A program made the translations under genes and the position numbers. The notes under the pieces were generated by a model, which saw only the letters and a program-made list of their open reading frames with translations, made no database searches and was not told the DNA's origin. A stretch of 11,933 nucleotides of DNA from Chromatiaceae bacterium (GTDB lineage Bacteria > Pseudomonadota > Gammaproteobacteria > Chromatiales > Chromatiaceae). Shown here piece by piece: positions 1 to 8,003 of the stretch. Every line of letters starts with the position of its first letter. Position 1 is the first letter of the stretch. Where the stretch lies: positions 1-11,933 of the forward strand of contig JAEHCY010000235.1 in the NCBI GenBank assembly GCA_016880695.1, in the 5' to 3' direction.

Positions 1-365
1 AGCCCCAGCAACGGCTCCACGGCCGCGATGGTCCCCAGGGCATCGAGGTAGCGTTCCAGGGAGGCGATCACCTGACGTCCCGCGGCCTCGATGGCTTCTT
101 TCATGACCTCGCGGGAATGGTGGCGATTCACCAGCCCCGCCGCCAGGATGCGGCCCAGGGGCGAACCCTCCCGCATCTCCACCAGGCGTTGCGGCGTCAA
201 CTGCCCCTGGCGATGCAGTCGCCGGATGGTCCCGATGAGGTTATCCGGCATGATCCGGGCGCGCCGTAGGGTCCAGAGCCGTTCCAGAATGATCGCCAGC
301 GCCACCACCGAAAGGGCGATGATGGGATACATCAGCCAGCCGCCGGCCTGAATCAGCTCGATCAC
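1..365 (-). CDS. exbB: ExbB/TolQ/MotA-family proton channel protein, partial (C-terminus off the left edge)
   Basis: This is the N-terminal 121 residues of an ExbB-type inner-membrane protein. The family forms the proton channel that, with ExbD and TonB, energises outer-membrane transport. A hydrophobic first segment at about residues 8-28 (GGWLMYPIIALSVVALAII) is followed by ERLWTLRRAR, a characteristic ExbB N-terminal pattern. A cytoplasmic stretch follows with EAIEAAGRQ and LERYLDALGTIAAVEPLLGL, which leads into the second membrane segment. The proposed start is the GTG at 363-365, because family members begin a few residues before the ELIQAGGW-like motif; the ribosome site there is weak. 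It lies 102 bp downstream of comEC on the same strand, the arrangement seen in many gammaproteobacteria where exbB, exbD and lpxK follow comEC. The Glu before PLLGL differs from the small residue I would expect there. exbD and lpxK are predicted just outside the window. Confidence 0.85.
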   Translation of the reverse strand, partial: MIELIQAGGWLMYPIIALSVVALAIILERLWTLRRARIMPDNLIGTIRRLHRQGQLTPQRLVEMREGSPLGRILAAGLVNRHHSREVMKEAIEAAGRQVIASLERYLDALGTIAAVEPLLG

Positions 366-467
366 AGTCGCACCCCATCCGGTGAGATTTTTGGAGCATT
401 AGGGTTTGCCACGCCCCATCCTCTCCTGAGACGGCCCGCGTGGAGCCCGTATGATACTGAAAATGGG

Positions 468-2801
468 CTAGGGGCCAAAACCGCGCCCGGTTGGCCGCCA
501 GTAGCGCCGTTCCTGCTCGCGGTAGAGCCCCGCCGCCGAAAGCCCGGACGTTGGGGAAAACTGAAAGCCGATGGCTCCCCAATCCGCCGTATTGAGAACC
601 CTGGCGCCGACGGCCTCGATGCGGCGCAGTACCCGCTCCTTGGGAAAGCCGAAGCGATTGGCGTAGCCGGCGGAAATCAGCACGATCCCAGGATGCACGG
701 CGCGGAGGAACCCCTGAGCGCTCGATCCGTCGCTGCCGTGGTGCGCCGCGACCAAGAGCGTGCTGCCGAGCTCACCGGGCCGTTCGCGTACCAGCCGATG
801 CTCGACGGCACGACCGATGTCCCCCGTCAGCAAGAGACTTCCCGCCCCATTCTCCACTCGCATCACACAGGAGCTGTCGTTGCCTTGGTTGAGTGCATCC
901 TCGCCCGGAGACAGGACCCGGAAGCTGACCCCATCCCACTCCCAGTGCTGCCCCCGTTGACAAGGCTCGGCCGCAACCCCCGGCAAGCGGTCAGGCTCGC
1001 CCGTGAGGATGCGATCGATCGCAAACCCCCGTCGCAGACCGGGCACTCCGCCGGCGTGGTCCTTGTCCGCATGGCTCAGCACCAGAAGATCGACCCGACT
1101 CAAGCCCTGGTGCTCGAGAAAGGGTCCGACCACCGCGCTTCCAGCATCGAATCCGGGCGCGAGCTCCGGCCCCAGATCGTAGATGATCAGGTGGTTCTCG
1201 GTACGCAGCACCACCGACAGCCCTTGGCCCACGTCCAGGAGCGTGGCCCAAAGCTCACCCTGACCCGGGCGGGGCGACTCGAACAGGACCACCGGCAGAA
1301 GCCCCAGGGCTCCCACCCAACGACCAGGCACACCGCGCGGTGCAAGCAGCAGAGCGACGGCGGCAAGGCTAAGCATCCAGACCCACCCCGGACGGAAGGA
1401 TAGGCCGGCTACCGACCAGGGCTGAGCGGCGAACCAGTCCAGACCACCCACCAGCCAGCCGAGGAGTGACGCCGCCTGTTGCAGTACCCATGCGCAACCG
1501 GGCATGAGGCCGACCAGGGTCGCCAGGAGAAGCCCTGGGAGAATCGCCAGGCTGAACAGGGGCACCGCCACGAGATTGACCAGCGGTGCGACGGTCGAGG
1601 TGCGGCCGAAGAAGATGAGCAGCAACGGCAACAGACCCAACGCCACCACCCACTGCGCCCTTCCCCAGCGCCACCAGAGGCTCGCCTTGGTGTCGCGTCG
1701 CTGCATCCCGTAGAGCAGCGCGGCCACCGCCCCGAATGACAGCCAGAAACCGTAAGAGAGGACCGCCAGCGGATCGATGAGCAGCACCAGAAACAGGGCG
1801 AGGACCAGTCCGGCGATCGGCCGAACCTGCCGGGACACCCAGACCGCCCCCAGCACCAGGCTCACCATCACCAGCGCGCGCTGGGTGGATACGGCAAAGC
1901 CCGCCAGGGCGCTGTAGCTCAGGGCACTGGCCAAGCCCGCCAGCGCCGCCGCCCGGGGCGCCGCGATGCGCCGGCACAACCCTTCGCCACGGCTCCATAA
2001 CAGGCGGGTGAGCAGAAAGAATATTCCGGCGATGATCCCCACGTTCAGACCCGATATCGCGATCAGGTGGTTGGTCCCCGTTCGCATCAGGCTGTCCCAG
2101 GTGGCCGCCGAGATCCCACTGCGTTCCCCGAGCACCAGCGCCTGCACCAGGCCAACCTCCGGACGATCGCCCAGCACCACCGCCAGGCGATCATTGAGAT
2201 CTTGGCGCAATCGTCCGAGCCAGTAACCGCCGACACCTTCATCGAGGCGGCGGTTGTCGGCGCTCGTGCGCACGCCGCCAACCGCTCGCACGCCTTGCTG
2301 AAACAGCCAGCGCTCAGCGTCGAACCCGCCGGGGTTGGCGAAGCCATGAGGGCGGCGGAGCCGCACCGCGAGGTCCCAGGTCTCGCCCACCCTGAGCGGC
2401 GGCGTCTCTCCATACCAGCTCAAGCGCACGAGACCCGAAAACGGAACGATCTGCCCATCGCTTTGGGCTTCCCTGACCCGCAGGAGAAAACGCGTGGCCT
2501 TCTCCGACACCACGGGTATCCCAGCGATCTGGCCGGAAACCCGGATCTCGCGACCCTCGTATGGCGCGGGAAGGAGTTCGCACAGCACCCAGCAGGCGTG
2601 CAGGTAGGCCCAGAGGAAACCCGCCGCGGCGGCCAGAACCGGCCTCGCCCGGCACCAAAGCCCGGCAAGCGCTAGAGCGGCGAGAAAAACCAGCCCTGGA
2701 AGCAGCCCTGGCGGTAACTCCGGCAGGAATTGAAAGACCGCCACTCCGAGGGCAAAGCCAAGGCCGACCTGTACCAGCCCACCGCCGCAGCCCCTGGCCA
2801 C
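468..2801 (-). CDS. comEC: ComEC/Rec2-family DNA internalisation channel
   Basis: This 777-residue inner-membrane protein has the full three-part ComEC architecture. It moves one DNA strand into the cytoplasm during natural transformation. Two or three hydrophobic segments at about 10-75 are followed by a soluble OB-like domain (about 80-180). The competence membrane domain (about 215-510) carries the family motif HLIAISGLNVG at 245-255. The C-terminal metallo-beta-lactamase-like domain (about 517-760) carries DVGQG at 523-527, the metal-binding SHADKDHAGG at 576-585, TGD at 659-661 and AHHGS at 686-690, so the putative nuclease residues are intact. The start is a GTG (2799-2801). An AGGAGG lies upstream on the minus strand (2813-2818), with a rather long 11-nt spacing. 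It sits 135 bp downstream of lolD and upstream of exbB. I saw no frameshift. Other competence genes are not in the window, so transformation itself is an inference. Confidence 0.95.
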   Translation of the reverse strand: MARGCGGGLVQVGLGFALGVAVFQFLPELPPGLLPGLVFLAALALAGLWCRARPVLAAAAGFLWAYLHACWVLCELLPAPYEGREIRVSGQIAGIPVVSEKATRFLLRVREAQSDGQIVPFSGLVRLSWYGETPPLRVGETWDLAVRLRRPHGFANPGGFDAERWLFQQGVRAVGGVRTSADNRRLDEGVGGYWLGRLRQDLNDRLAVVLGDRPEVGLVQALVLGERSGISAATWDSLMRTGTNHLIAISGLNVGIIAGIFFLLTRLLWSRGEGLCRRIAAPRAAALAGLASALSYSALAGFAVSTQRALVMVSLVLGAVWVSRQVRPIAGLVLALFLVLLIDPLAVLSYGFWLSFGAVAALLYGMQRRDTKASLWWRWGRAQWVVALGLLPLLLIFFGRTSTVAPLVNLVAVPLFSLAILPGLLLATLVGLMPGCAWVLQQAASLLGWLVGGLDWFAAQPWSVAGLSFRPGWVWMLSLAAVALLLAPRGVPGRWVGALGLLPVVLFESPRPGQGELWATLLDVGQGLSVVLRTENHLIIYDLGPELAPGFDAGSAVVGPFLEHQGLSRVDLLVLSHADKDHAGGVPGLRRGFAIDRILTGEPDRLPGVAAEPCQRGQHWEWDGVSFRVLSPGEDALNQGNDSSCVMRVENGAGSLLLTGDIGRAVEHRLVRERPGELGSTLLVAAHHGSDGSSAQGFLRAVHPGIVLISAGYANRFGFPKERVLRRIEAVGARVLNTADWGAIGFQFSPTSGLSAAGLYREQERRYWRPTGRGFGP

Positions 2802-2936
2802 CGGCTTCGCACCCTCCTGATCACCCGCTACCGCGACCGCCGTATCCCCCTCGGCAACTCTTCCCGGTTAACCCCCGCGCCGCGAGCAGGGCTTTCGCCT
2901 GTGGCGCAGATGGAATTCAGCCGCGAGGGGTCGGGG

Positions 2937-3626
2937 TCAAATGCTCACCGCGTTCAGCACACCGTCTTCCAGGCGCCAGACCTGGTCCATCCGCCGGGCC
3001 AGCGAGGAATCATGGGTGACCACCACGAAACTGGTCTCCTGCTCACGATTGAGCTCCAGCATCAGTTCATATATCTGCTCGGCGGTCACGCGATCGAGAT
3101 TCCCAGTGGGCTCATCCGCCAGCACGCAGCGCGGCTGATTCACCAAAGCCCTGGCGACGGCAACGCGCTGACGCTCTCCCCCGGACAACTCCCCAGGCTT
3201 GTGGCGGGCCCGCGCCGCCAGCCCGACTCGCTCGAGAAGCGCCTTGGCCCGTTCGGCGGCCCGATCCGGTTGACAGCCTCCGATGAGGAGTGGTATCGCC
3301 ACGTTCTCCAGCGCGGTGAACTCGGGCAGCAGGTGGTGGAACTGATAGACGAAGCCGAGGGTTTGGTTGCGCAACCTGCCCAGACGAACCTGATTCAGGG
3401 TAGCAACATCGGTCCCGCCCATGAAGACTTGTCCTGCGGAGGGGCGGTCCAGTCCTCCCAGACAGTGCAACAGGGTGCTCTTGCCCGAGCCAGAGGCGCC
3501 GATCACCGCGATGCGGGAGCCGCGCGGCACCGCAATGTCCACCCCCTGCAGGACCTTGACCTCGGTGGGGCCTTGCCAGAAGGTCTTCACCAGAGCGCTG
3601 CACGCCAGCACCCAATCCTCACTCAT
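2937..3626 (-). CDS. lolD: LolD, ATPase of the lipoprotein-releasing ABC transporter
   Basis: This 229-residue ABC ATPase has every motif intact: Walker [10 protein letters not shown] (43-51), Q-loop Gln95, signature LSGGERQ (148-153 region), Walker B CVLADE (167-172) with the D-loop TGNLD, and H-loop VTHD (His205). The short single-domain form and the sequence [19 protein letters not shown] after the Q-loop are typical of LolD within the MacB/LolD subfamily. In the cell it powers release of outer-membrane lipoproteins from the inner membrane to LolA. Its ATG (3624-3626) overlaps the end of the upstream permease gene by 8 nt, so the two are translationally coupled partners. E. coli has lolE directly downstream of lolD, but here the next gene is comEC. 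FtsE or MacB-type ATPases are the alternative, but the permease partner argues for Lol. Confidence 0.95.
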   Translation of the reverse strand: MSEDWVLACSALVKTFWQGPTEVKVLQGVDIAVPRGSRIAVIGASGSGKSTLLHCLGGLDRPSAGQVFMGGTDVATLNQVRLGRLRNQTLGFVYQFHHLLPEFTALENVAIPLLIGGCQPDRAAERAKALLERVGLAARARHKPGELSGGERQRVAVARALVNQPRCVLADEPTGNLDRVTAEQIYELMLELNREQETSFVVVTHDSSLARRMDQVWRLEDGVLNAVSI

Positions 3627-4866
3627 AACGCAGCGCCTCTGCCGGGTCGGTGCGCGATGCCCGCCAGGCCGGATAAAGCGTTGCCATCAGGCTCATCACC
3701 AGCGCGCTCAATGCGATGAGGCCGACATCGCTCCAGTGCAGATCCGAGGGCAGCTGGCTGATGTAGTAGATCCCGGGATCGAGAAAGTGGACGTTGAAGA
3801 CACGCTCAATCCAGGCCACGATGGGCTCCAGGTTAAGCGCAAGCAGCACCCCGCCCAGGGCGCCAAGGAGTGTGCCGGCGAGACCGATCGAGGCCCCCTG
3901 GACCATGAAGATGCCCATGATTCCGCTCGGGGATATGCCAAGGGTCCGCAGGATGGCGATGTCGGAACGTTTGTCGGTTACCACCATCACCAGCGTGGAG
4001 ACGATATTGAAGGCGGCCACGGCAACGATTAGAAACAGGATGATGCTCATCATCCGCTTCTCCATCCGCAGTGCGGCAAAGAAGTTGCGGTGATGCTGTG
4101 TCCAGTCGGTGACCCGATAAAGGCCTGAAAGGCCCGCGGCCAGTTCCCGGGAAACCTCGGGTGCCCCAAACAGATCCCGCAGCTTGAGACGAACCCCGGT
4201 GATGCCCTCTTCGAGCTGCGCCAGCTTGGCGGCATCCTCGATGTTGAGAAACCCGGCACCGCGGTCATACTCCGCCATGCCGACCTCGAACAACCCGCTG
4301 ACTGTGAGCCGCTTGAGTCGAGGCATCACTCCGACGGGCGTGACGCTCACCTGTGGGGTGACCACAGTCACCTTGTCCCCCGGACCGACACCGAGTGTGT
4401 AGGCCAAATCCCGCCCCAGCACCACGTTGAAGCTGCCGGGCTGTAGATCGTCGAGGGAACCCCGCTTCATGTGCTCACGCACCGCGGCCACCCGGTCCTC
4501 GAGATCCGGCCGGATACCCCGTAGGATCGCCCCGCTGACCTCCTGGCCGTTGGTCAGCATGCCCTGGATCTCCACGAAGGGGGCCGCACCGACCACCGCG
4601 GGATGCTGCTCCGCCTGCTCGAGAACCGCGGGCCATCCCTGCAACTCCCCGTTAGCGCCCTGAATGGTGGCATGGGAGGCCATACCGAGGATCCGCTCCT
4701 GGATCTCCTTGTGGAAACCGTTCATCACCGAGAGCACCACCACCAGCGCCACGATGCCCAGCATGATGCCGAGCATGGAGATCAGGGAGATGAAGGAGAT
4801 GAAATGGTTGCGGCGCTTCGCCCGGGTATAGCGAAGCCCGATGTAGACAGGCAGGGGATGAAACAT
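3619..4866 (-). CDS. lolC: LolC/LolE-family lipoprotein-releasing permease (possible LolF type)
   Basis: This 415-residue inner-membrane permease partners LolD and extracts lipoproteins destined for the outer membrane. The N-terminus [20 protein letters not shown] is strongly LolC-like. TM1 spans about residues 25-50 and ends in [10 protein letters not shown] large periplasmic MacB-PCD-like domain (about 52-268) follows. The FtsX-type segments are at about 272-297 (with [11 protein letters not shown]), 315-344 and 380-401, ending in [19 protein letters not shown]. The ATG at 4864-4866 is chosen because it gives the family N-terminus; the reading frame stays open another 90 codons upstream, but that part is low-complexity intergenic sequence. 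No Shine-Dalgarno is visible, and a TGGTTTAAT extended -10 lies only six bases upstream. The stop overlaps lolD. No second permease (lolE) follows lolD, so the protein may act as a homodimer, as LolF does. Confidence 0.93.
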   Translation of the reverse strand: MFHPLPVYIGLRYTRAKRRNHFISFISLISMLGIMLGIVALVVVLSVMNGFHKEIQERILGMASHATIQGANGELQGWPAVLEQAEQHPAVVGAAPFVEIQGMLTNGQEVSGAILRGIRPDLEDRVAAVREHMKRGSLDDLQPGSFNVVLGRDLAYTLGVGPGDKVTVVTPQVSVTPVGVMPRLKRLTVSGLFEVGMAEYDRGAGFLNIEDAAKLAQLEEGITGVRLKLRDLFGAPEVSRELAAGLSGLYRVTDWTQHHRNFFAALRMEKRMMSIILFLIVAVAAFNIVSTLVMVVTDKRSDIAILRTLGISPSGIMGIFMVQGASIGLAGTLLGALGGVLLALNLEPIVAWIERVFNVHFLDPGIYYISQLPSDLHWSDVGLIALSALVMSLMATLYPAWRASRTDPAEALRYE

Positions 4867-4881
4867 CGGGACATTAAACCA
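4867..4881 (-). promoter_or_regulatory. Candidate extended -10 promoter giving a leaderless lolC mRNA
   Basis: On the minus strand TGG-TTTAAT (4881 down to 4873) matches an extended -10 element: TGn followed by a hexamer with 5/6 identity to TATAAT. Exactly six bases separate it from the A of the lolC ATG, so the predicted transcription start falls on the start codon. No purine-rich ribosome site is present in the 15 bases upstream. No convincing -35 is visible at 17 bp spacing, which fits an extended -10 promoter. This is inference from pattern only. Confidence 0.35.
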
Positions 4882-4969
4882 CAAACGCCGACACCAACGG
4901 CGATCGACTTCGCCCTTTGTTGGGAAACGCGGCAGACGCAGCGACCGCGGCGAGGGCTGGGCAACGCCC

Positions 4970-5040
4970 GGGTGTCCACACCCTTCGGCGAGGTCCGCCG
5001 GCCCACCGACCGCGCGGACCTCACCGCCTAGGCGGAGAGC
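4970..5040 (-). terminator. Hairpin cluster between napC and lolC (possible nap operon end)
   Basis: Immediately downstream of the napC stop are several inverted repeats. The perfect palindrome CCGCCTAGGCGG (5024-5035) is flanked by complementary CTC/GAG triplets (5020-5022 and 5037-5039) beyond a single mismatch. GGTCCGC/GCGGACC (4992-4998 with 5014-5020) has a 15-nt loop and competes for position 5020. GGGTG/CACCC lies at 4970-4983. The rest of the 182-bp gap holds the candidate lolC promoter. There is no T-tract after any of the hairpins, so this is not a textbook intrinsic terminator. It could instead protect the nap mRNA 3' end. Confidence 0.35.
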
Positions 5041-5048
5041 GTAAAGGG

Positions 5049-5636
5049 CTACTTCTCGTAGTAAGGGCTGTTGCCCGGAATATCCTTTTGCGCGTTGTAT
5101 TGCTTGGGCAGTCGGTGTGCGATGCCCTTGTGGCAATCGATACAGGTCAGACCCTGGTCGGATGCCTCCTCGTGGCGCTTCTGGCTGCGACCTTCCTGCT
5201 TCGCGAAATTCATCGAGTCGTAGTCATGACAGTTGCGGCATTCACGGGAGTCCGTCTTCTTCATTGCCGTCCAAACATGCTGGGCCAACTCAAATCGTTT
5301 GGCGTCAAACTTTGCCGGCGTGTCCACCGAGCCCTTGAAATGATGGTAGAGCTCATTGGTGGCCTGCACCTTGCGGATGAGCTTATGCGTCCATTCCTTG
5401 GGTACGTGGCAATCCGGACAGGTGGCCCGTACCCCGGTGCGATTGCTGTAGTGGATGGTGTCGGTGTACTCCTTGTACACGTTGGCCTCCATCTCATGGC
5501 AGGAGATGCAGAATGCCTCCCGGTTGGTCCATTCCATAGCGGTGTTGAAACCGCCCCAGAGGATGATACCGAGAACGATGCCAATCACCAGGATGCCGGC
5601 GATTCCCCGCTTGCGCTCCGATTGCCCAGTGTTCAT
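5049..5636 (-). CDS. napC: NapC, membrane-anchored tetrahaem c-type cytochrome (quinol dehydrogenase)
   Basis: This 195-residue NapC/NirT-family cytochrome takes electrons from membrane quinol and passes them to periplasmic NapB. A short basic N-terminus (SERKR) precedes one uncleaved membrane helix at about residues 11-30. The periplasmic domain has four CXXCH haem sites: CISCH (43-47), CPDCH (73-77), CRNCH (133-137) and CIDCH (165-169). The length is close to the family's usual 200. The ATG at 5634-5636 is chosen because GGAAG lies 8 nt upstream and the helix then starts at the normal distance. A longer reading from 5678 has no ribosome site. It is the last gene of the nap operon, 73 bp after napB, and a hairpin occupies that gap. 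Confidence 0.96.
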   Translation of the reverse strand: MNTGQSERKRGIAGILVIGIVLGIILWGGFNTAMEWTNREAFCISCHEMEANVYKEYTDTIHYSNRTGVRATCPDCHVPKEWTHKLIRKVQATNELYHHFKGSVDTPAKFDAKRFELAQHVWTAMKKTDSRECRNCHDYDSMNFAKQEGRSQKRHEEASDQGLTCIDCHKGIAHRLPKQYNAQKDIPGNSPYYEK

Positions 5637-5644
5637 ATGAGGTA

Positions 5645-5649
5645 CTTCC
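5645..5649 (-). promoter_or_regulatory. Ribosome binding site of napC
   Basis: GGAAG on the minus strand lies 8 nt before the ATG at 5636. It supports this start over the in-frame ATG at 5678, which is preceded by GTGGCACGGC with no Shine-Dalgarno. Confidence 0.6.
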
Positions 5650-5677
5650 GCATAGGTCGATAGTGGAGGGGAAGCCA

Positions 5678-5701
5678 TGCCGTGCCACGCGCAGCACGGC
5701 A
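5678..5701 (-). repeat. Intercistronic hairpin between napB and napC
   Basis: A perfect 8-bp inverted repeat (TGCCGTGC with GCACGGCA on the minus strand) encloses an 8-nt loop. It sits between the napB stop (5710) and the napC ribosome site. There is no T-tract, so it is unlikely to terminate strongly. In an operon mRNA such a hairpin could stabilise the upstream napB segment or mark a processing point. Confidence 0.55.
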
Positions 5702-5709
5702 GGACGGGT

Positions 5710-6132
5710 TCACTTCCTGCCTTGGAATTCGTTCTTTACTAGAGGCGCCCCGCTCAACTGCGGCACGTGGCACTGGGTGCAGAACCAGCGACGCGACGAG
5801 ATATTTTCAAGCTTCTTGCCGTCGCGATCGAGGTAGTGGCTATCGCCCACCCGAGGAGCCTTTTCCGTCTGGTAGGTCATCTCGCTGTGGCACTTGAGGC
5901 AGCCGTTGTTCTGTACGGTGATCTGGTACTTTTCGATCTCGTGCGGGATCATCGGGGGCTGCTCTTTGTAGCTACGCTCGATCCCGCCTTGCACCACCTC
6001 GACTTTTCTCTTCTCTGGGTCCGCAGACTTTTCCGGAACGGACTGACCGCTGATAGACTCAACGGCTAAGGCGCTGCCGCTGCCGACGAACAACGCGGCC
6101 GTGACCAGAATACCTATGAGTTTGCTTTTCAT
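5710..6132 (-). CDS. napB: NapB, dihaem cytochrome c subunit of periplasmic nitrate reductase
   Basis: This 140-residue periplasmic small subunit passes electrons from NapC to the NapA iron-sulphur cluster. A Sec signal peptide (MKSKLIGILVTAALFVGSGSALA, roughly 1-23) is followed by the mature domain with IPHEIEKYQIT (about 62-72) and two CXXCH motifs, CLKCH (78-82) and CTQCH (118-122). The second is in the family signature ISSRRWFCTQCHVPQ. His64 and His99 (in SHY) are positioned like the distal haem ligands. The ATG at 6130-6132 is chosen over the one 15 bases upstream, because GGTGGAG precedes it by 6 nt and it starts directly with the basic region of the signal peptide. It follows napH by 39 bp. 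Confidence 0.96.
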   Translation of the reverse strand: MKSKLIGILVTAALFVGSGSALAVESISGQSVPEKSADPEKRKVEVVQGGIERSYKEQPPMIPHEIEKYQITVQNNGCLKCHSEMTYQTEKAPRVGDSHYLDRDGKKLENISSRRWFCTQCHVPQLSGAPLVKNEFQGRK

Positions 6133-6171
6133 CGCACGCTCCACCATCGCTCTTAATTGGAAATCAAGCCC

Positions 6172-7104
6172 TCAACCGACCCGAGCCGCGCGGACTTCGG
6201 CGGCTCGCGATCCACCCGAACCGGCACCAACGCGACCCTTGTTGTCTGAGGTTGCCCGGGAAAACCGCCCCCCGAATTGAAACACCTCACGATCGCATAC
6301 ATCGATGCAGCGCCCGCAGTTGGTACAATTGATATCGAGGATCACCGGACCAAGCCCTTTTCCGGCGCCCTTGAGCGCCGGCCGAATGACCTGCGGCTCC
6401 GGGCAGACCTCGAAACAATCCATGCAGTCATCGCAAGCCTCGCGGCGAGCTGCCGACACCCGCAACAGACTCTTGAACGCCAACAAGCTGTAAAAAGCGC
6501 CCACGGGGCAGAGTCGACCACACCAGCCGTGCTTGGCGACCAGGAGATCGAACAGAAACACCCCCAGCAAAATGGTCCATGCCAGGCCCATGCCGAAAAT
6601 GAGGCCCCGGTGTAACAGCGACACCGGGTTGAACAGCTCCCACACCAGGGTTCCCGTCCCTGCGGCAAGCACCAGCGTGAGCCCGAGAACCCAATAGCGT
6701 GTGGAGCGGGAGAGCTGCACGTTGGCCTTGAGGTTGAGCCTGCGGCGCACCCAGGCGGCGAGGTCGGTGATCAGGTTCACCGGACAGACCCAGGAGCAGA
6801 ACACCCGCCCGCCGACGAGCAGGTAGAAGAGGATGACGATCAGGGTGCCGATGAAGGCGGTCATCTCCGGCACCTGTCCCGTCAGGAGAACCTGCGCAAG
6901 CAGATGAGGGTCCGTCAGGGGCAACCAGTCCAGGGTCAGGCTCGAGGAGAGGTTCCCCTTCACCAGCCAGACTCCTGCCAGGGGCCCCAAGAGGAACAGG
7001 GCGAGAATCCCGAGCTGACTAAAGCGCCGCCACAGCAGCCAGCGGTGCCGCTGCAACCAGCTCCGCCCCGCGCCTACCGTGGCTGTGGGATTGGTCCTGG
7101 TCAT
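6172..7104 (-). CDS. napH: NapH, membrane iron-sulphur quinol oxidase component
   Basis: This 310-residue polytopic membrane ferredoxin works with NapG in quinol oxidation for NapA. The membrane helices lie at about residues 30-50, 82-105, 137-155 and 166-190. Two conserved CxxxCP motifs follow helices on the cytoplasmic side: CSWVCP (103-108) and CGRLCP (195-200). A C-terminal domain carries two 4Fe-4S motifs, with cysteines at 224/227/230/234 and 260/263/266/270. The start ATG overlaps the napG stop in an ATGA (7101-7104), so translation is coupled. After the last cluster, residues 280-310 form a Gly/Ala/Arg-rich tail with no recognisable motif, and the protein is somewhat longer than E. 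coli NapH (287 residues). Confidence 0.95.
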   Translation of the reverse strand: MTRTNPTATVGAGRSWLQRHRWLLWRRFSQLGILALFLLGPLAGVWLVKGNLSSSLTLDWLPLTDPHLLAQVLLTGQVPEMTAFIGTLIVILFYLLVGGRVFCSWVCPVNLITDLAAWVRRRLNLKANVQLSRSTRYWVLGLTLVLAAGTGTLVWELFNPVSLLHRGLIFGMGLAWTILLGVFLFDLLVAKHGWCGRLCPVGAFYSLLAFKSLLRVSAARREACDDCMDCFEVCPEPQVIRPALKGAGKGLGPVILDINCTNCGRCIDVCDREVFQFGGRFSRATSDNKGRVGAGSGGSRAAEVRAARVG

Positions 7105-7940
7105 GGTTCCACACCCCGCTTGAGCGTCTCCAGTGACGCTGGGGCTTCGCCCTGGATCAGTCCTCGCCCTTGCAGCTCGTAGCGCATACCCTCGGGGAGG
7201 TTGTAACGATGCTCGATATCGGGTGTCACCAACGAGCCCCCTGCCTGCGCCTTCTCTTCCCAGCCCAGGCGGTAGTGGCGCCCGAGCTCACCCTTGGCCA
7301 GGCGCATCGGCAGGACCTTGATTGCGGCCTGTTCCAGAATGCAGGCCTCCTCGCACTTGCCGCAGCCGGTGCAGCGTTCGGAGTGCACCACCGGAATAAA
7401 CAGGGCGTGCTTGCCCGAGCGCTCGTTGTGCTGCCGCTCGAGCGTGATGGCCTCGTCCTTGATCGGACAGATCTGGTAGCAGACCTCGCAGCGCAGCCCC
7501 TGGAAGGCGATACAGCTCTCGTGATCCGCCAGCACCGCAAGCCCCATGCGCGCCTTGTTGATGTCCTTGAGGTCATGGTTCAAGGCATTGGTGGGGCAGG
7601 CCACCACACAGGGGATGTCCTCGCACATCTCGCAGGCCTTGTCTCGCGCGACGAAGTAGGGTGTCCCCGTGGGGATGTCCTGACCCACCTCGGCAAGGAA
7701 GAGCATATCGAACGGGCAATCGCGTACGCACAGCCCGCAACGGATGCAGGCACCGAGAAAATCCTGCTCGTCAATGGCCCCGGGGGGCCGAATCGCCCAA
7801 GCCGGAACCGAAGAGGCCCGTTGTGAATAAAGGCCAAGCCCTAAACCGAACAGGCCCACACCACAGGCCGTCTTGAGCAGATCGCCGAGGAACTGGCGGC
7901 GATTGCTCTTTCTGCCTGGGCTGGTGTCCTGACTACGCAT
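7101..7940 (-). CDS. napG: NapG, periplasmic ferredoxin-type protein with four 4Fe-4S clusters
   Basis: This 279-residue periplasmic iron-sulphur protein is thought to pair with the membrane protein NapH and relay quinol electrons towards NapA. The N-terminus has a twin-arginine signal (SNRRQFLGD at 12-20, then a hydrophobic segment at about 24-40), so it is exported folded. Four cysteine groups follow: 65/68/71/75, 103/106/111/115, 143/151/154/158 (a long first spacing, typical of NapG/MauM) and 190/193/196/200. The ATG at 7938-7940 gives the normal Tat N-terminus, with GGCGGA about 9 nt upstream. It lies 63 bp after napA, and that gap contains a hairpin. It overlaps napH by 4 nt. Confidence 0.95.
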   Translation of the reverse strand: MRSQDTSPGRKSNRRQFLGDLLKTACGVGLFGLGLGLYSQRASSVPAWAIRPPGAIDEQDFLGACIRCGLCVRDCPFDMLFLAEVGQDIPTGTPYFVARDKACEMCEDIPCVVACPTNALNHDLKDINKARMGLAVLADHESCIAFQGLRCEVCYQICPIKDEAITLERQHNERSGKHALFIPVVHSERCTGCGKCEEACILEQAAIKVLPMRLAKGELGRHYRLGWEEKAQAGGSLVTPDIEHRYNLPEGMRYELQGRGLIQGEAPASLETLKRGVEP

Positions 7941-7969
7941 GCTCTGGTATCCGCCGATTCCGCCTAAGT

Positions 7970-7994
7970 CCGGCGCCGGTCACGCCAGCGCCGG
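7970..7994 (-). repeat. Intercistronic hairpin between napA and napG
   Basis: CCGGCGC (minus strand, 7994 down to 7988) pairs perfectly with GCGCCGG (7976 down to 7970) across an 11-nt loop, just after the napA stop at 8004. There is no T-tract. It could stabilise the 3' end of the napFDA part of the transcript or partly attenuate read-through. Confidence 0.5.
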
Positions 7995-8003
7995 GACCCT
8001 CGG

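Noticed and set aside
2880-2910. Hairpin CCCTGC/GCGGGG between lolD and comEC as a terminator
   Set aside because: The stem is only 6 bp with a G-U pair and is not followed by a T-tract, so termination is not supported.
2067-3719. Long plus-strand open frames opposite comEC and lolD (for example 2067-2675 and 2730-3719)
   Set aside because: They lie antisense to clearly conserved genes, encode no known domain, and are common in GC-rich coding DNA.
4867-5136. In-frame 90-codon upstream extension of the LolC/E protein
   Set aside because: The extension overlaps the end of napC, consists of low-complexity hairpin-rich DNA, and does not resemble the family. The ATG at 4866 gives the expected N-terminus.
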